The notes below the pieces were generated by a model, which saw only the letters and a program-made list of their open reading frames with translations, had not been told where the DNA came from and ran no database searches. A program made the translations under genes and the position numbers. A DNA stretch of 64,000 bases from Schistocerca nitens (Eukaryota; Arthropoda; Insecta; Orthoptera; Acrididae). Of the stretch, positions 33,308 through 44,660 are shown one piece after another. How positions within the stretch are numbered: position 1 is the first letter of the stretch; each line of letters starts with the position of its first letter. The DNA lies in contig NC_064619.1 in NCBI RefSeq assembly GCF_023898315.1, positions 343,375,150 through 343,439,149 on the forward strand. Reading direction: 5' to 3'.

Positions 33308-35169
33308 TACTTTGGCCATTGTTATCAGGTATTTATGATACCCCATTACCTAATCTATTTCCCTCAGATTCATCTGATTTAATTCAACTACATTCCTTAT
33401 CTTCATTTTACCTATTTTCAAGACATTATCCATGCCCCTCTACTGTTCTTCCAAATCCTTTCCTGTCTCTGGCAGAATCACAGTGTCACTGACAGACCTC
33501 CAGATTTGTCTCCTCTTCAACTTTGATACACTTCCCAAATTTTTCCTCAATTTCCTTTACTGCTTGCTCAGTGTACAGATTGAATAACATTGAGGAGAAT
33601 CTACAACCATGCCTCATTCCTTTCTCAGCTGTTGCTTTCCTTTTGTTTTATCCTTGATACTTCCAGAATTTCAAAGAGTGTAATTCAGTCCACATTGTCA
33701 AAAGATTTTTATTTATCTCAAATTGCCTTTCTTCAGACCATCTTTTAAAATAAGTAATGGGGTCAGTATTGCTTTGACTGTTCCTACATTTCTCAGGAAA
33801 TCAAACAGATCTTCCTTGATGTAAGCCTCTACCAGCTTTCCCATTCTTCTGTAAATAATGCATGTCTTATTTTACAACCAAGACTTATTAAATTGGTGGT
33901 TTTGAAATATTCATACGTGGCAGCAAGTGCCTTCTATGAAAGAGGAATTATTACGTTCGTGAAGTTTGAGGGCTTTTCAACTGCGTCACATATCTTGCAT
34001 ACCAGGTGGACTACTTTTGTCATGGTTGGCTCTCCCAAGGATCTCAGTACTTCTGATGGACTTTTGTCTATTCCAGGGGCCTTGTTTCAGTTGAGATCTT
34101 TCAGTGCTCTGTAAGATTTTTCTCACAATATCTATCTCTCATCTCATCTTTGTCTTCTTCCTCTTCTCTTTCTACAATATTGCCATAAAGTTTGTTTCCC
34201 TTGTATAGACTCTCTATGTATTCCTTCCACCTTTCCAGCCATTACCTCTCTGCTTAGTACGGGTTTGCTATCTGAACTGTTAATATTCATACAAGTGCTT
34301 CTATTGCGTCCAAAAACCTCTTCAATTTTCCTATAATGACATCTATCTTTTTCTTAGTCACACATGCTTCTTCAGCCTTGGATTTTTCAAGTAGCCAATC
34401 CTGCTTTGACATTTTGTACTTCTTGTCTATCTCATTTTCATTTGCTATGTTAAACAGCCAGGGGTGCCGACTTATAAAAAATGTTGGGGCCCCCCCTACT
34501 GGGGGTCTTGCCCTGGGAAATTTTCTAAATTGTAGATGAAAAATAGTGAGTTTTAAAGTTTTTTTAATATTTCAGAGTCATACAATCAACATTAGAATCC
34601 CGAAAACTAGACTCTTGATAACTCGACACTATGGGAAACTCGACAAGTCTGACACATTTTTTGGCTTTGAAAAAAGAAACCAAACATAAACATGCACAGT
34701 ATTTTTGTAAAAAAAGCTAATTTAATTTACAGAAATAATCATGCTTATAGACTATTACAGAGCAGTGAGTAGCTCTGAAAAGACTGGAATTATATTTAAA
34801 TAAATCCTAACCTATCATTAAATGAATAAAACATAAAATATTGCTGTCACACAGTAATAGCAATTTGATTAATAAGTGAAATAGCTAATTTAAGCTTACT
34901 TTGAATAAGACTCAGGGATCATTAAATAAAAACAATATCTCAAAGTTAATGCTTTAATACAGTTAATAAAGTTAATACACTATGCCTAATACTGTCAGTC
35001 AAAAAGTATGTAAATAGTGGGTTTTAATTGGGTCTTGCGTCCTAAAAATATTTAAGTATTTGAAAATAACTAATACAGTACGATAGTAATACAGCAATAA
35101 ACTAGTACTAATATTTCGAAACTGAAAATTTAACATTATGTATGTACTTAATTCTCTATTTTATAGAGA

Positions 35170-35284
35170 TTTTTAATATTGCTCCAAATGCCAGTATTAG
35201 GGCTAGAGTGTCTTTAAAAAGGTACAAATGTCGACCATCTGACTGGATTACTGAGTCGTTGATGACTGGTCGGATATCCAATTC
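35170..35284 (-). pseudogene. Extreme C-terminus of the hAT transposase, severed by LINE A
   Basis: Minus-strand text after 'ELDI' reads 'RPVINDSVIQSDGRHLYLFK', then decays to a stop near 35170. It continues directly from the hAT frame at 41087-41323 once LINE A and one copy of its 12-bp target duplication are removed. Confidence 0.55.
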
Positions 35285-35677
35285 CCCCCAGGGGCTCAGC
35301 ATTCATTTGCTGAGTACGGGCTTGGCGACCCCGGGGTCCTGAGCTGGGGACTGGTCTGCGCCGCCAGTCTCCTGTCACCGTAACCCCCAGACATGCTTCA
35401 GCGACCACCGTATGGCACGGCGGTGGAATGTTGTGTGCTGAGGGGAATGGTAATCTTAGCTTGACCGCCTGGATTGCAAGGAAGGCCAACCTCTATAAAA
35501 ACCCCTCAATCTTACGGGGTGCTCCTTGCCTATGAGATGCATGGCTGTTGGGGTGGAACAGTCGCAAGCGGGCAACCTCTGGGGCACCTGCTGCACCCCA
35601 GTTGTATACAGCTTACTCAGGCACGCGGGGCTCTGTCTGAGCGGACCTTTAGTTCCCTAGCTGCTCGTGGGACCGCA

Positions 35678-36981
35678 ATGGACCCTTCGACCTCTACATT
35701 TCCCCCTACCAGTGGATTGGGTGGGCCACTGGTAGGAAAACACACCCCATCGAAAAAGCGACTTCGTGCTGCGAGTCCTCCAGCTCCTGGTGTTGCTAGC
35801 GATTTATCAGACTGTCGTAACAGAGCACATGCTGATAATCAGAATGTGTTTTTGATTATTAAATGGAAGGAGGGCAGCTTTGAGAGGGTTTCTCCCTTTT
35901 ACATCCACAAAGGTCTTGAGGGAATTGCAGGTACACTGAAATCTGTTAAGCGACTCCGCAATGGTACTCTGTTAGTTGAGACTTCTAGTTCCCGTCAAGT
36001 TGCTTTTCTTTGGAAAGCAACCTGTCTCGGAGAGTACGCTATCGAGACCGAGCTCCACTCCACTTTGAATTATAGTAAGGGTGTTGTGACATGTAGGGAC
36101 TTGGTGGATATCTCCACAGACGAGTTAAAATCTGAGTGGGCTGACGAAGGTATTGTTGACGTGCAGCATATTATGAAACGAGTCGATGGGGACCTCGTCA
36201 AATCCGACTCATTTATTCTCACGTTCAGTTGCCCGAGACTCCCAGAGCATGTTAAAGCGGGGTTCTTACGTTTGCCAGTACGACCAATTTCCCCAACCCA
36301 ATGCGCTGTTTTAAATGTCAGCGCTTTGGGCATACTACGTTGGGGTGCAATGGGATAGCCACTTGTGGTAAATGTGGTCAGCCTGCCCATGAAGGAGCCG
36401 ATTGTTCATCGCCTGTGAAGTGCGTGAATTGCTCTGGGAGTCACCCTGCCTGGAGCCGGGTCTGCCCCATCTATCTCGACGAACGGAAAATCCAGGAGAT
36501 CAAAACATCTAAGCGCATCCCCTATGGTGAGGCCAAGAAGCTCTTTAAGGCCATGCAACCTCCTGTGTTTACGACATCTTTCGCTTCCGCTCTGAAAAAA
36601 CCGGTACAAATGGCCACTGTTGCTACGCAAACGGAGGTTGCTAGTGTTAGCACTAATACCTGCGTTTGCCAGTGCACTTGTGCTGCTGCGGTTGTTTTGA
36701 AACCTGCGGCTCTCCCCGCAACGTCGGACAAGGCCGTGGTTGCTGACATTGGGGTACTTCCTGCCTCTTCCCATATGGCGCCTTCTGCCCAGGCGAGTAC
36801 AGCTCCACATGCTGACAAGGCTCTGCATTCTAAGCCCCCCCAAGACAAAGACGCCGAAGGTGAAGGTTTTGCCACCTGAGGAGACTGGTCAGGGTCGGTC
36901 CGATGACGAGGCCATTGTACTGTCTGACATCTCCCGTGGGTCGTCATCGGAGCTGATGGACATTGATGTCGACCGGGGTTG
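35678..36981 (+). pseudogene. LINE A ORF1 (gag-like, CCHC knuckles)
   Basis: The likely start at 35678 ('MDPSTSTFPPTSGLGG') is preferred over upstream in-frame Met codons because LINE C ORF1 starts similarly after a GC-rich leader. The middle has 'NVFLIIKWKEGSF' and 'KSVKRLRNGTLLVET', an RRM-like nucleic-acid-binding region. Three knuckles follow: 'CFKCQRFGHTTLGC', 'CGKCGQPAHEGADC' and 'CVNCSGSHPAWSRVC'. A frameshift near 36300 precedes the knuckles, and a second in a 7-C run at 36835-36841 restores the original frame, which ends in an acidic tail ('ELMDIDVDRG') at 36981. The product would coat LINE RNA. Confidence 0.85.
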
Positions 36982-37069
36982 ATCTTCTCGCCCCAGGAAT
37001 AAATCTCCGGCCAGTACGGGCTCTCCTCCAAAACACAGAGGCAGGGTGAAAGTTCAGCCACCCTGATCA

Positions 37070-40000
37070 CTGGCTCCCATATTACAGTGGAACCTGAATG
37101 GGTTCAGGACGCATGTGGCCGAATTACAACTCCTTGTACGAGAATGCTCTTTGTGCTTATGTCTCCAAGAGACACATTTTCGGGCCACTGATGCTCCTTC
37201 TTTACGGGGCTATACCGTATATCGGAAAGATGATCTGACGGGGGAAAGGGCAAAGGGTGGTGTTGCGGTTTTTGTCCGTGACATGCACCCCTCATCTGAG
37301 CTCCCTCTCATTACAGACTTGCAAGCAGTTGCAGTTGACCTTCTTGTGGGTCGGAGGCTCACAGTCTGTGCACTTTACTTACCACCTCAGGATGCGATAG
37401 ACTCTGAGGCTCTCACAGACCTTATTAGCCAACTCCCACGCCCATTTCTTCTTCTGGGGGACTTCAATGCTCATAATGTCTTATGGGGCTCTTCGACTAC
37501 TTGCCCCAGGGGTCGCATTCTGGACAGCCTCATGATGTCTGAAGAACTGTGCATCCTCAACTCTGGTGCTCCCACTCATTTCTGTACTGCTTCTGGGTCG
37601 TCATCAGCTATTGACCGTTCCTTTTGCTCTCCAGCACTCACGGATTCTGCTCTGTGGGAGGTTGCTGCTGACCTCCATTCTAGTGACCACTTCCCCCTTT
37701 GGATTCGCCTCCTGGATGAGGCTATGGCATTACCAGTGCCGCCCCGGTGGCACCTCTGCCGAGCTGACTGGACACTTTTCAGCCAACTGGCTGTTTTGGA
37801 ACACCGTGCCAGCGTCCACGAATGGGTAGACCATGTTACAGCCGTGATCTCCCATGCTGCTGAATTGTCAATCCCACGGTCATCCGGTCATCCCAAGAGG
37901 CGTCCTGTCCCTTGGTGGACCACTGAGTGCCGCTCAGCCATCCAAGCCCGCCGTGCAGCTCTGCGCCGCTTCAAGTGCCGTCCCTCAGCTGACAATCTTG
38001 CGGCCTTTCGGGTGGCAAGGGCCAAAGCGCGGCGAGTGATTAAAGAGAGCAAACGACGGTCATGACAATCGTTCTTGAACTCCATCTCCCGCTCCACTAG
38101 TTCTACGAAAGTATGGGAAGCCATCAGGAGGATTTCCGGGAAACTCGGCCAGCTACCTGTCACGGCATTGCTGCATCAGGGAAGTCTTCTCACGGTGCCG
38201 ATTGCCCAGACACTGGCCATGCATTTTGCGGCATCTACCGCCACTATTAACTGTGATCCAGATTTCTGCCGCTACCGCAGTGCAATCGAGAGGGGTCACT
38301 TGGACTTCCGGTCTCCAAATTCTGAACCCTACAATTGCCCCTTCACAATGTGGGAACTGGATTCGGCGCTGTCTGTGGCTCATGATACTGCGCCTGGTCG
38401 TGATCAAATCCGGTACAGCATGCTGCAGCACTTGTTACTGCCTTCCAAGGAAGTTCTCCTGAATTGTTTTAATATGATATGGTTATCCGGCACATACCCT
38501 GACTCGTGGAGGGAGGCAATTTTGATTCCCCTCCTCAAACCAAACGCATCCCAGATGTTATTGGAGTATTGCTTTGACGAGCTGTGTCGGGAAGACGTTG
38601 GAACGCATGGTCAACCGTCGCCTGGTTTGGCTGCTCGAGACCAGGCAGCTCCTTAACTCCTCTCAGTGTGGCTTTCGGAAATGTCGTTCCACTATCGACA
38701 ACTTGACCCTGCTTGAGGCGGCCATCCAGCAGGCCTTCCTACGTAACCAGCATTGTCTAGGTGTATTCTTTGATATTAATAAGGCGTATGACACTACTTG
38801 GCGCCGCCTTATCCTCAATCAACTCCATCAGTGGGGCTTTCATGGCCGTCTCCCCATCTTCATTTGGTCCTTTCTTTCCCACCGCCTCTTTCGATATCAG
38901 GTTGGTACTGTGCTTTCTGATTTGTACGTGCAGGAGACTGGTGTTCCTCAGGGAAGCGTTTTAAGTGTCACCCTCTTTGCTGTCGCCATTAACAGTATCA
39001 CGTCCACTATCCGGAGTCCTGCCCAATGCTCCTTATTTGTGGACGATTTTGCTGTTTTCTGTTCTTCCTCTAGTCTTGTCACTGCTAGTCGGCAGTTGCA
39101 GCTTACGATAAAGCGATTAGAGGCATGGACTGCGAAGACGGGTTTTACCTGTTCTGCAGACAAATGTGTGTGTGTTCATTTTAATCGTTCTCGACGTCTT
39201 TTTACCTCCCCTGAATTGCGTCTGAGGGACACCATTCTTCCTTTTAGAAACACTGTGAGGTTCCTGGGCCTCACTTTTGATTCCAAGTTGTCGTGGTTGC
39301 CTCACCTTAAAGACCTCAAGGTGCGGGCCCTGAAGGTACTGAATATTTTGAAGTGTCTGAGCCATCGGTCCTGGGGAGCAGATCGGGCGCGTCTGCTGGA
39401 ATTTTATAGGGCTTTCGTCCGATCGCGTCTTGACTATGGTTGCACCGTGTATGGGTCCGCAAGGCCTTCGTATCTGAAGATTCTTGACGCAGTACACCAT
39501 GAGGGTATCAGGCTGGCCACTGGTGCCTTCCGTACTAGTCCCATCCCCAGCCTGTGTGCTGAGGCAGGGGAACCGCCGCTCGCCATCCGGCGGAAACTCC
39601 TCATGGTGCGACGGGTGTGTCAATTCCTTGCCTGTCCTACCTCCCCTGCGTACCATACAGTTGCCCGACCGCCTATGGAACGTCTCTTTTCCAGTCGTCC
39701 CAGGGCAACGAGACCATTTGGGATTCGTGCCAAGTATTTGCTTGAGTCCCTTGGTGTGGAGCGTGTGGCCCCCAATGACTGGGTTTTACTCGTCTCCCTC
39801 CCTGGTTGCTCCAGAGGCCCAGCGTCCTTTTAGACTTGTCGGAGTACTGGAGGAGCTGCACTCCTGCGTTTGTTTTTACCTCCTTATTTTCCGATATATT
39901 ACACCAGCATCCGGACCATGTACCGGTATTTACAGATGGCTCTAAACAGGGGGACTGTTGGTTGTGCTGTTGTTTCCCCTGATCGAGTCGTCAAGTTACG

Positions 40001-40742
40001 GCTTCCTGCGGCATTTACCATCTTTGATGCCGAATTGTTTGCGATCCTGCGGGCATTGGAGCAGATGAGATGTGTTCCCAGTCGTAAGTTCCTCATCTGT
40101 TCTGACTCCCTGAGTGCCCTTCAGACCATTCAACACTTGTACCCAGCAGATACGCTCGTCCAGAACATCCATGATGCCCTACTCCACCTGCAACGGCAGG
40201 GGAAGGAGGTTTCTTTCTGCTGGGTGCCGGGGCACGTGGGTATTAGGGGAAATGAACTGGCGGATGTGGCTGCCAAAGATGCATGTTCCTTCCCTCACAT
40301 TGTTGAATGTGCCGTCCCCCTCAATGCTGTTACCTCCCTCCTGCGTTTTCGTGTTATGCGTCAATGGGAAGAGGAGTGGCTGGCAGTCGGTGACAATAAG
40401 CTGCGCCTAGTCAAGGCCACCACGCGGCCATGGCGTACGTCCTACCAGTCATGCAGGCGGGATGAGGTTCTCCTCACTCGCCTCCACATCGGGCACAGTC
40501 CCTTCACACATGGTTTTTTACTCCGGCGGGAGGATCCCCCAATCTGCAGTGCTTGTGGCGTCCAGATTACTGTCCGCCACATTTTACTTGACTGTCTTTT
40601 ATTCTCTGACCAGAGGGCGGTGGTTTCATTGCCACCAGATTTGCCCTCTATTTTGCAAGATGACGCAACGTCTGTGGTTAAGGTTTTACAGTTTTGTGTC
40701 CTGTCCAATTTGTTGCCTCGGATTTTAGGGAGAGGGTTTTAA
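37070..40742 (+). pseudogene. LINE A ORF2 (endonuclease, reverse transcriptase, RNase H)
   Basis: The expected start reads CTG (37070) before 'APILQWNLNGFRTHVAEL'. Endonuclease: 'CLQETHF', 'LLLGDFNAHNVLWG', 'SSDHFPLW'. A stop at 38063-38065 follows 'KESKRRS' where Trp is expected. RT: 'GVFFDINKAYDTTW', 'ETGVPQGSVLSVTLF', 'LFVDDFAVF' (Asp pair) and 'VRFLGLTFDSKLSW'. RNase H: 'FTDGSKQGD' lies in a different frame (near 39929) from 'DAELFAILRAL', 'ICSDSLSAL' and 'WVPGHVGIRGNELAD'. A C-terminal knuckle 'CSACGVQITVRHILLDC' ends the protein. Frameshifts near 38550, 39790 and 39950. Non-functional. Confidence 0.87.
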
Positions 40743-40997
40743 TGTGCTGCTGGATGACTGGCTCACCCAGATTTTAGGTAAGAGGTCCGCCAGTCACGAA
40801 TACCTCCTTGTTTCCCTTCGGTTTCTGTCCTCCCTTCCTTGTGTTTCCTTTCCTTTTTTAGTGCATTCCTTCTCCTCTTGTTTTGCCTCTGTATGTGAGG
40901 ATTTGGAACTGCGTCAGGTCTGTGTCTTTTAGCTGTTCCCCTTGTTCGCTGTCCGTCTTAGTCCCTTCACTGAATGTGTTCCTGTTTTTATGCGTTT

Positions 40998-41027
40998 GGG
41001 CGCTGAGGACCCCGCTGTTTAGCGCCC
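40998..41027 (+). promoter_or_regulatory. 3'-UTR stem-loop of LINE A
   Basis: GGGCGCT (40998-41004) pairs with AGCGCCC (41021-41027) around a 16-nt loop, about 60 bp before the element's end. The same stem and spacing occur in LINE B. Conserved 3' hairpins of this kind are used by some LINE reverse transcriptases to recognise template RNA; that role is inferred here. Confidence 0.7.
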
Positions 41028-41032
41028 GTAAA

Positions 41033-41033
<1 letters not shown>

Positions 41034-41086
<53 letters not shown>
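41034..41086 (+). repeat. (CA)n tail of LINE A
   Basis: About 52 bases of AC repeat stand between the LINE 3' UTR ('CCCGTAAAC') and the target duplication at 41087, so it is the element's tail. Confidence 0.9.
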
Positions 41087-41088
<2 letters not shown>

Positions 41089-41727
41089 TATCTAATTCAT
41101 CCAAAACATTTCGGTGGGCATGAAGAACAGCGAAGTTGTTCAATCGCTTCTGTCGCATTGTTGATCGGAGATATGACTTCAGACATCTAAGGGCGCTAAA
41201 TGACCGTTCTGTAGTTGCTGTCGTAATTGGAACTACTTGGAGAAGCTTAATGCACTTCACTACTTCACATAACATTTCTCCAACTGCAGGCTCTTGTGTA
41301 ATGTACTTTCTTACTTCACGCATGTTTTTTTGAGACCAGTTGTTTTTTATTAGCGATATTGGCTAACATATTCAAGTGTAAGCTCAGTCTCTGTGTCTGG
41401 GTCCTTTTTAAAAATTCAGTTGATTTTTCCAAATTTATTTCACCTCTGTTTACTAAAAGCAAGCACTCTTGTTCAACTGCAATGACCTGTGTGAATCCAG
41501 TTGAAGCAAACCGCTCAGTAATGCAAGATTGCACCATTTCACAAGCTTTAATGTAAATAACTTTTTAGTATTCCTTTGGGGTTTTGAAAGTGTGCTGACT
41601 TTGTTGTTTTCATACTTCTTTGGTATATTTCGATTCCATTGAAGCGAAAGATCGTCAGCTTGTGAAGGTTTTTCTTTTAAACACAATTCCCAAAAGTGTT
41701 CAAAACTATCACGCCTTCCGTTCAATA
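41087..41727 (-). pseudogene. hAT transposase, C-terminal part
   Basis: Minus-strand reading from the mariner junction gives 'ILNGRRDSFEHFWELCL', 'VSTLSKPQRNTKKLF' and, after frame breaks, 'TEFLKRTQTQRLSL', 'REVRKYITQEPAVGEM' and the dimerisation motif 'PITTATTERSFSALRCLKSY' with 'RLNNFAVLHAHRNVLDELDI'. 'TATTERSFSALRRIK.YLR' is diagnostic of hAT transposases and ZMYM1-like proteins. Stops and at least two shifts occur between 41316 and 41560. It meets the N-terminal fragment across the mariner without the central catalytic region. Confidence 0.82.
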
Positions 41728-41804
41728 TACGAGGTGCATTCAAGTTCTAAGGCCTCCGATTTTTTTTCTAATTAACTATTCACCCGAAATCGATGAAACT
41801 GGCG

Positions 41805-42498
41805 TTACTTCACGACGTAATCGCCCTGCAGGCATACACATTTTTCACAACGCTGACACCATGATTCCATGGCAGCGGCGAAGGCTTCTTTGGGAGTCTG
41901 TTTCGACCACTGGAAAATCGCTGAGGCAGTAGCAGCACGACTGGTGAATGCGCGGCCATGGAGAGTGTCTTTCGTTGTTGGAAAAAGCCAAATGTCACTA
42001 GGAGCCAGGTCAGGTGAGTAGGGAGCATGAGGAATCACTTCAAAGTTGTTATCACGAAGAAACTGTTGCGTAACGTTAGCTCGATGTGCGGGTGCGTTGT
42101 CTTGGTGAAACAGCACACGCGCAGCCCTTCCCGGACGTTTTTGTTGCAGTGCAGGAAGGAATTTGTTCTTCAAAACATTTTCGTAGGATGCACCTGTTAC
42201 CGTAGTGCCCTTTGGAACGCAATGGGTAAGGATTACGCCCTCGCTGTCCCAGAACATGGACACCATCATTTTTTCAGCACTGGCGGTTACCCGAAATTTT
42301 TTTGGTGGCGGTGAATCTGTGTGCTTCCATTGAGCTTACTGGCGCTTTGTTTCTGGATTGAAAAATGGCATCCACGTCTCATCCATTGTCACAACCGACG
42401 AAAAGAAAGTCGCATTCATGCTGTCGTTGCGCGTCAACATTGCTTGGCAACATGCCACATGGGCAGCCATGTGGTCGTCCGTCAGCATTCGTGGCACC
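41805..42498 (-). pseudogene. Mariner transposase, C-terminal catalytic part (DD34D)
   Basis: Downstream of LINE B the minus-strand frame includes 'VVTMDETWMPFFNPETK' (first Asp, 42340-42400) and, after a frame break, 'MVSMFWDSEGVIL', 'VLFHQDNAPAHRANV' (second Asp) and 'YSPDLAPSDIWLFP' (third Asp). I count 34 residues between the second and third Asp, the mariner spacing. The 'WVPRMLTDDH' region containing the conserved linker lies at the LINE B junction. Ends 'CLQGDYVVK' at 41805. The N-terminal part is at 48517-48869. Confidence 0.87.
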
Positions 42499-42510
42499 CA
42501 CCTGGATGAC

Positions 42511-42600
42511 TCCCCCTGTGGGTCCGGGGTAAGAATAGGCCCAAGGTATTCCTGCCTGTCGTAAGAGGCGACTAAAAGGAGTTTCAACCGTTTCGGCCTT
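42511..42600 (+). promoter_or_regulatory. Conserved 5' leader of LINE B
   Basis: The terminal C-run can pair with GGGG about 10 nt downstream. 'GAATAGGCCC' follows, then a block near 42548-42583 ('CCTGCCTGTCGTAAGAGGC' through 'GACTAAAAGGAGT') identical to LINE C (52955-52990). Candidate internal promoter or structured RNA leader; function inferred from conservation only. Confidence 0.5.
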
Positions 42601-43123
42601 CCATGTGATGGTCCCCCTTGGTGTTTGACCTCCATTTTTCAAAATTCTACAGAAGTACGAGCCTTTTGGGGAAGGACGCCTTACGTCGTGTATCACTGGT
42701 CCTCCGTGCACTAAGACCTTGGCACTCAGCATTGTAACGGCGTTGTAACCATACCCACTATTCCTCAAATTGGGCCTAAATGCCTGATGGGTTGTACAAG
42801 TTACGCCCATAGTGCGTCCCCATCTGCACCTACGATCATGATGGACTTTCCATGGCAACCGAAGTCCAGCATGGTAGCCAGCCTGTTGTGGTGGGGTCGT
42901 CATGTACCCTCTAGGTTGTAGCCCCCTGACAACACAGGGATCGTACTGCCCATACCTGAGCTGCACCCTCCCCACGTCGGTCAAGGAGTAGATGCCCGTC
43001 TCCTTGGGGCATCAGGACTTCCGGCAACGGTCATCCTGCCAGGTGGCCCTTGCTGAGGCTGGGTGGCGCCCGTGGGGAGAGCCCCTGGTCGGAGTGGGTG
43101 GTATCGGGGCGGACGTTTCGCAG

Positions 43124-44616
43124 CTGAAACGTCAACATGTATCAGGTCGCTCAGCGGCCGAGTCTTTTAAAAAGAAAGGTACTGTCTCTGGTTCTGGTTC
43201 TCCTGCCCTTTCCCCCCTTGGCCACTCCCTGGGAGGAAGGACAGGCCCGCCGGATTGGGGCGAAGTACTTCCCCCCCTATTTGGTCTGTTCTCGGACCGA
43301 TGGGGGGACGTTCGCCACCTCCAAGCCCATGTTCTTTGTTCAGCACATCGAGGACATCTTCGGGGAAATCGAGGCTCTCAGTAAAATGCGTTCTTATAAA
43401 GACCACCTCCGCCACACAGTCGGCGGCGCTCCAGGCGTGCGACCGACTAGGGGACATCCCAGTGTCCATTGTCCCGCATCTGGCACTGAATAGGACGCAG
43501 GGGGTTATTTTTCATCGGGACCCACTGTTGCAATCTGATGAGGAGCTCAGGGCCAACCTGGAGCGCCGAGGCGTGCATTTCGTCCGGCGAGTCCAGCGCG
43601 GCCCCAAAGACCGTCGCATCGACACCGGGGCCTTTATCCTCGCCTTCGAGGGGGACGTTCTCCCGGAGAAGGTAAAGGTGATGTGCTACCGGTGCGACGT
43701 GCGACCTTACGTCCCGCCTCCTATGCGCTGCTTTCGGTGTTTGCATTTTGGGCACATGTCGTCACGGTGCAAGGCTGAGCCCCTTTGTGGCGATTGTGGA
43801 CATCCTCTTCGTGAGGAACATACATGCACCCCACCACCTTGGTGCGTTAATTGTCCTGGCATCCACTCGCCTAGATCTTTAGACTGCCCCGCGTGTCAGA
43901 AGGAGAAGAAGATTCAAGAACTCAAAACTTTGGATCATCTCTGTTATTCTGAGGCCAGGAAGAGGTATGACCGCCTCCATCCCGTGACGTTGACAACTTC
44001 GTTTGCCTCAGTCGTGTCCACTCCTTCCATATTATCCTCACCCCTATCCTGTCCCCCCTCCACCTCCTCCCCCCATCCGGGGTCTATGCCTCCGCCTCCC
44101 AAATCCCTCCCTTCCAAATCCTCCTCCCCCGCGGCCCCCGCCCCCTCTGCCCCAGGGGCCACCCTTCCTCCTCCTCCCCCCCCCCCCCCGCCGCCTGAGA
44201 AGCGATCCTATTCTCAGGCGTCCATCGGGGAAACGTTCCGGACCCCAGCTTCCGAGGTCCAGCATTCCAAAACGGACCCCGCGCGTGAGGACCTTCTTCG
44301 GGTCCAGCCCACCATCCCTGTGCCTCCTCGGACTTCCAAGAAGGCCTCCAAGAAGAAGTCTCTATCCCCCTCTCCACCCCGGCGCGTTTCGTCTGACGCT
44401 CCATCCGTGAGTCGCTGCTCCCGGCCGTCCTCAGTTTCGCCGGGACGCTCTGCTGCCAGGTGCTCAGCTGGCCTCTCGTCGGCAAATGATGCTGCCCCTC
44501 CTACACAACCCGGGAAAGCGGCCGCAGCTGGCGACGACTCGATGGAACAGGATCCGCCTCCCGCCGGTTGTACCGTTGTTCCCTCGAAACCTGGCCCTCC
44601 GCGGCTGTCGAGGTGA
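43124..44616 (+). pseudogene. LINE B ORF1 (gag-like, CCHC, proline-rich)
   Basis: Alignment to LINE C ORF1 places the start at 43124, where CTG stands instead of ATG ('KRQHVSGRSAAESFKKK'). Frames change twice before 43400 ('PPLATPWEEGQARRIGAKYF', then 'VLIKTTSATQSAALQ'). From there the frame is open to 44616: 'GVIFHRDPLLQSDEELRANL', 'VKVMCYRCDVRPYVPPP', knuckles 'CFRCLHFGHMSSRC', 'CGDCGHPLREEHTC' and 'CVNCPGIHSPRSLDC', then a long Pro/Ser-rich tail including a run of about nine Pro at 44170-44195. RNA-binding role by family. Inactive because of the N-terminal shifts. Confidence 0.85.
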
Positions 44617-44660
44617 CCAGCTGTTCCCCCGTCTCATTCCCCCCTTTTTTCTGACTAGCG

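Larger units (their letters stand above)
31620..34458 (-). pseudogene. Antisense RTE-like LINE relic, split by a Tc1 element
   Basis: Minus-strand translation on either side of the Tc1 element gives RTE-type motifs. On the left (31640-31890) there is a 'SVALYRSETW' block matching 'SVAMYGSETW' of the RTE at 11.2 kb. On the right there are 'GMRHGCRFSSMLFNLY' (33560-33630; intact copy has GVRQGCNLSLMLFNLY), a block antisense to 'MVGSPKDLSTSDGLLSIPGA' (34020-34080), and N-terminal RT text near 34350-34440. Order and orientation are collinear with an RTE element reading right to left. Heavily decayed. Its 5' portion is cut by the hAT element beginning at 34459. Confidence 0.7.
35285..41086 (+). 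mobile_element. I-like LINE A (ORF1, endonuclease, RT, RNase H), inactive
   Basis: Flanked by GATATCCAATTC (35273-35284) and GATATCTAATTC (41087-41098), an 11/12 target duplication. The 5' end starts with a C-run and a GC-rich leader; the 3' end is a stem-loop (40998-41027) and a (CA)n tail (41034-41086). ORF1 with CCHC knuckles and ORF2 with APE, RT and RNase H is the layout of the I group. Multiple frameshifts and stops. It entered the last codons of the hAT transposase gene. Confidence 0.9.

Noticed and set aside
41034-41086. Regular short repeats that might suggest a CRISPR-like array
   Set aside because: It is a pure CA dinucleotide run at a LINE tail, with no spacers. No repeat-spacer arrays occur anywhere in the window.
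44003-44410. Proline-rich reading frame as a separate gene
   Set aside because: Shadow frame of the Pro/Ser-rich tail of LINE B ORF1.
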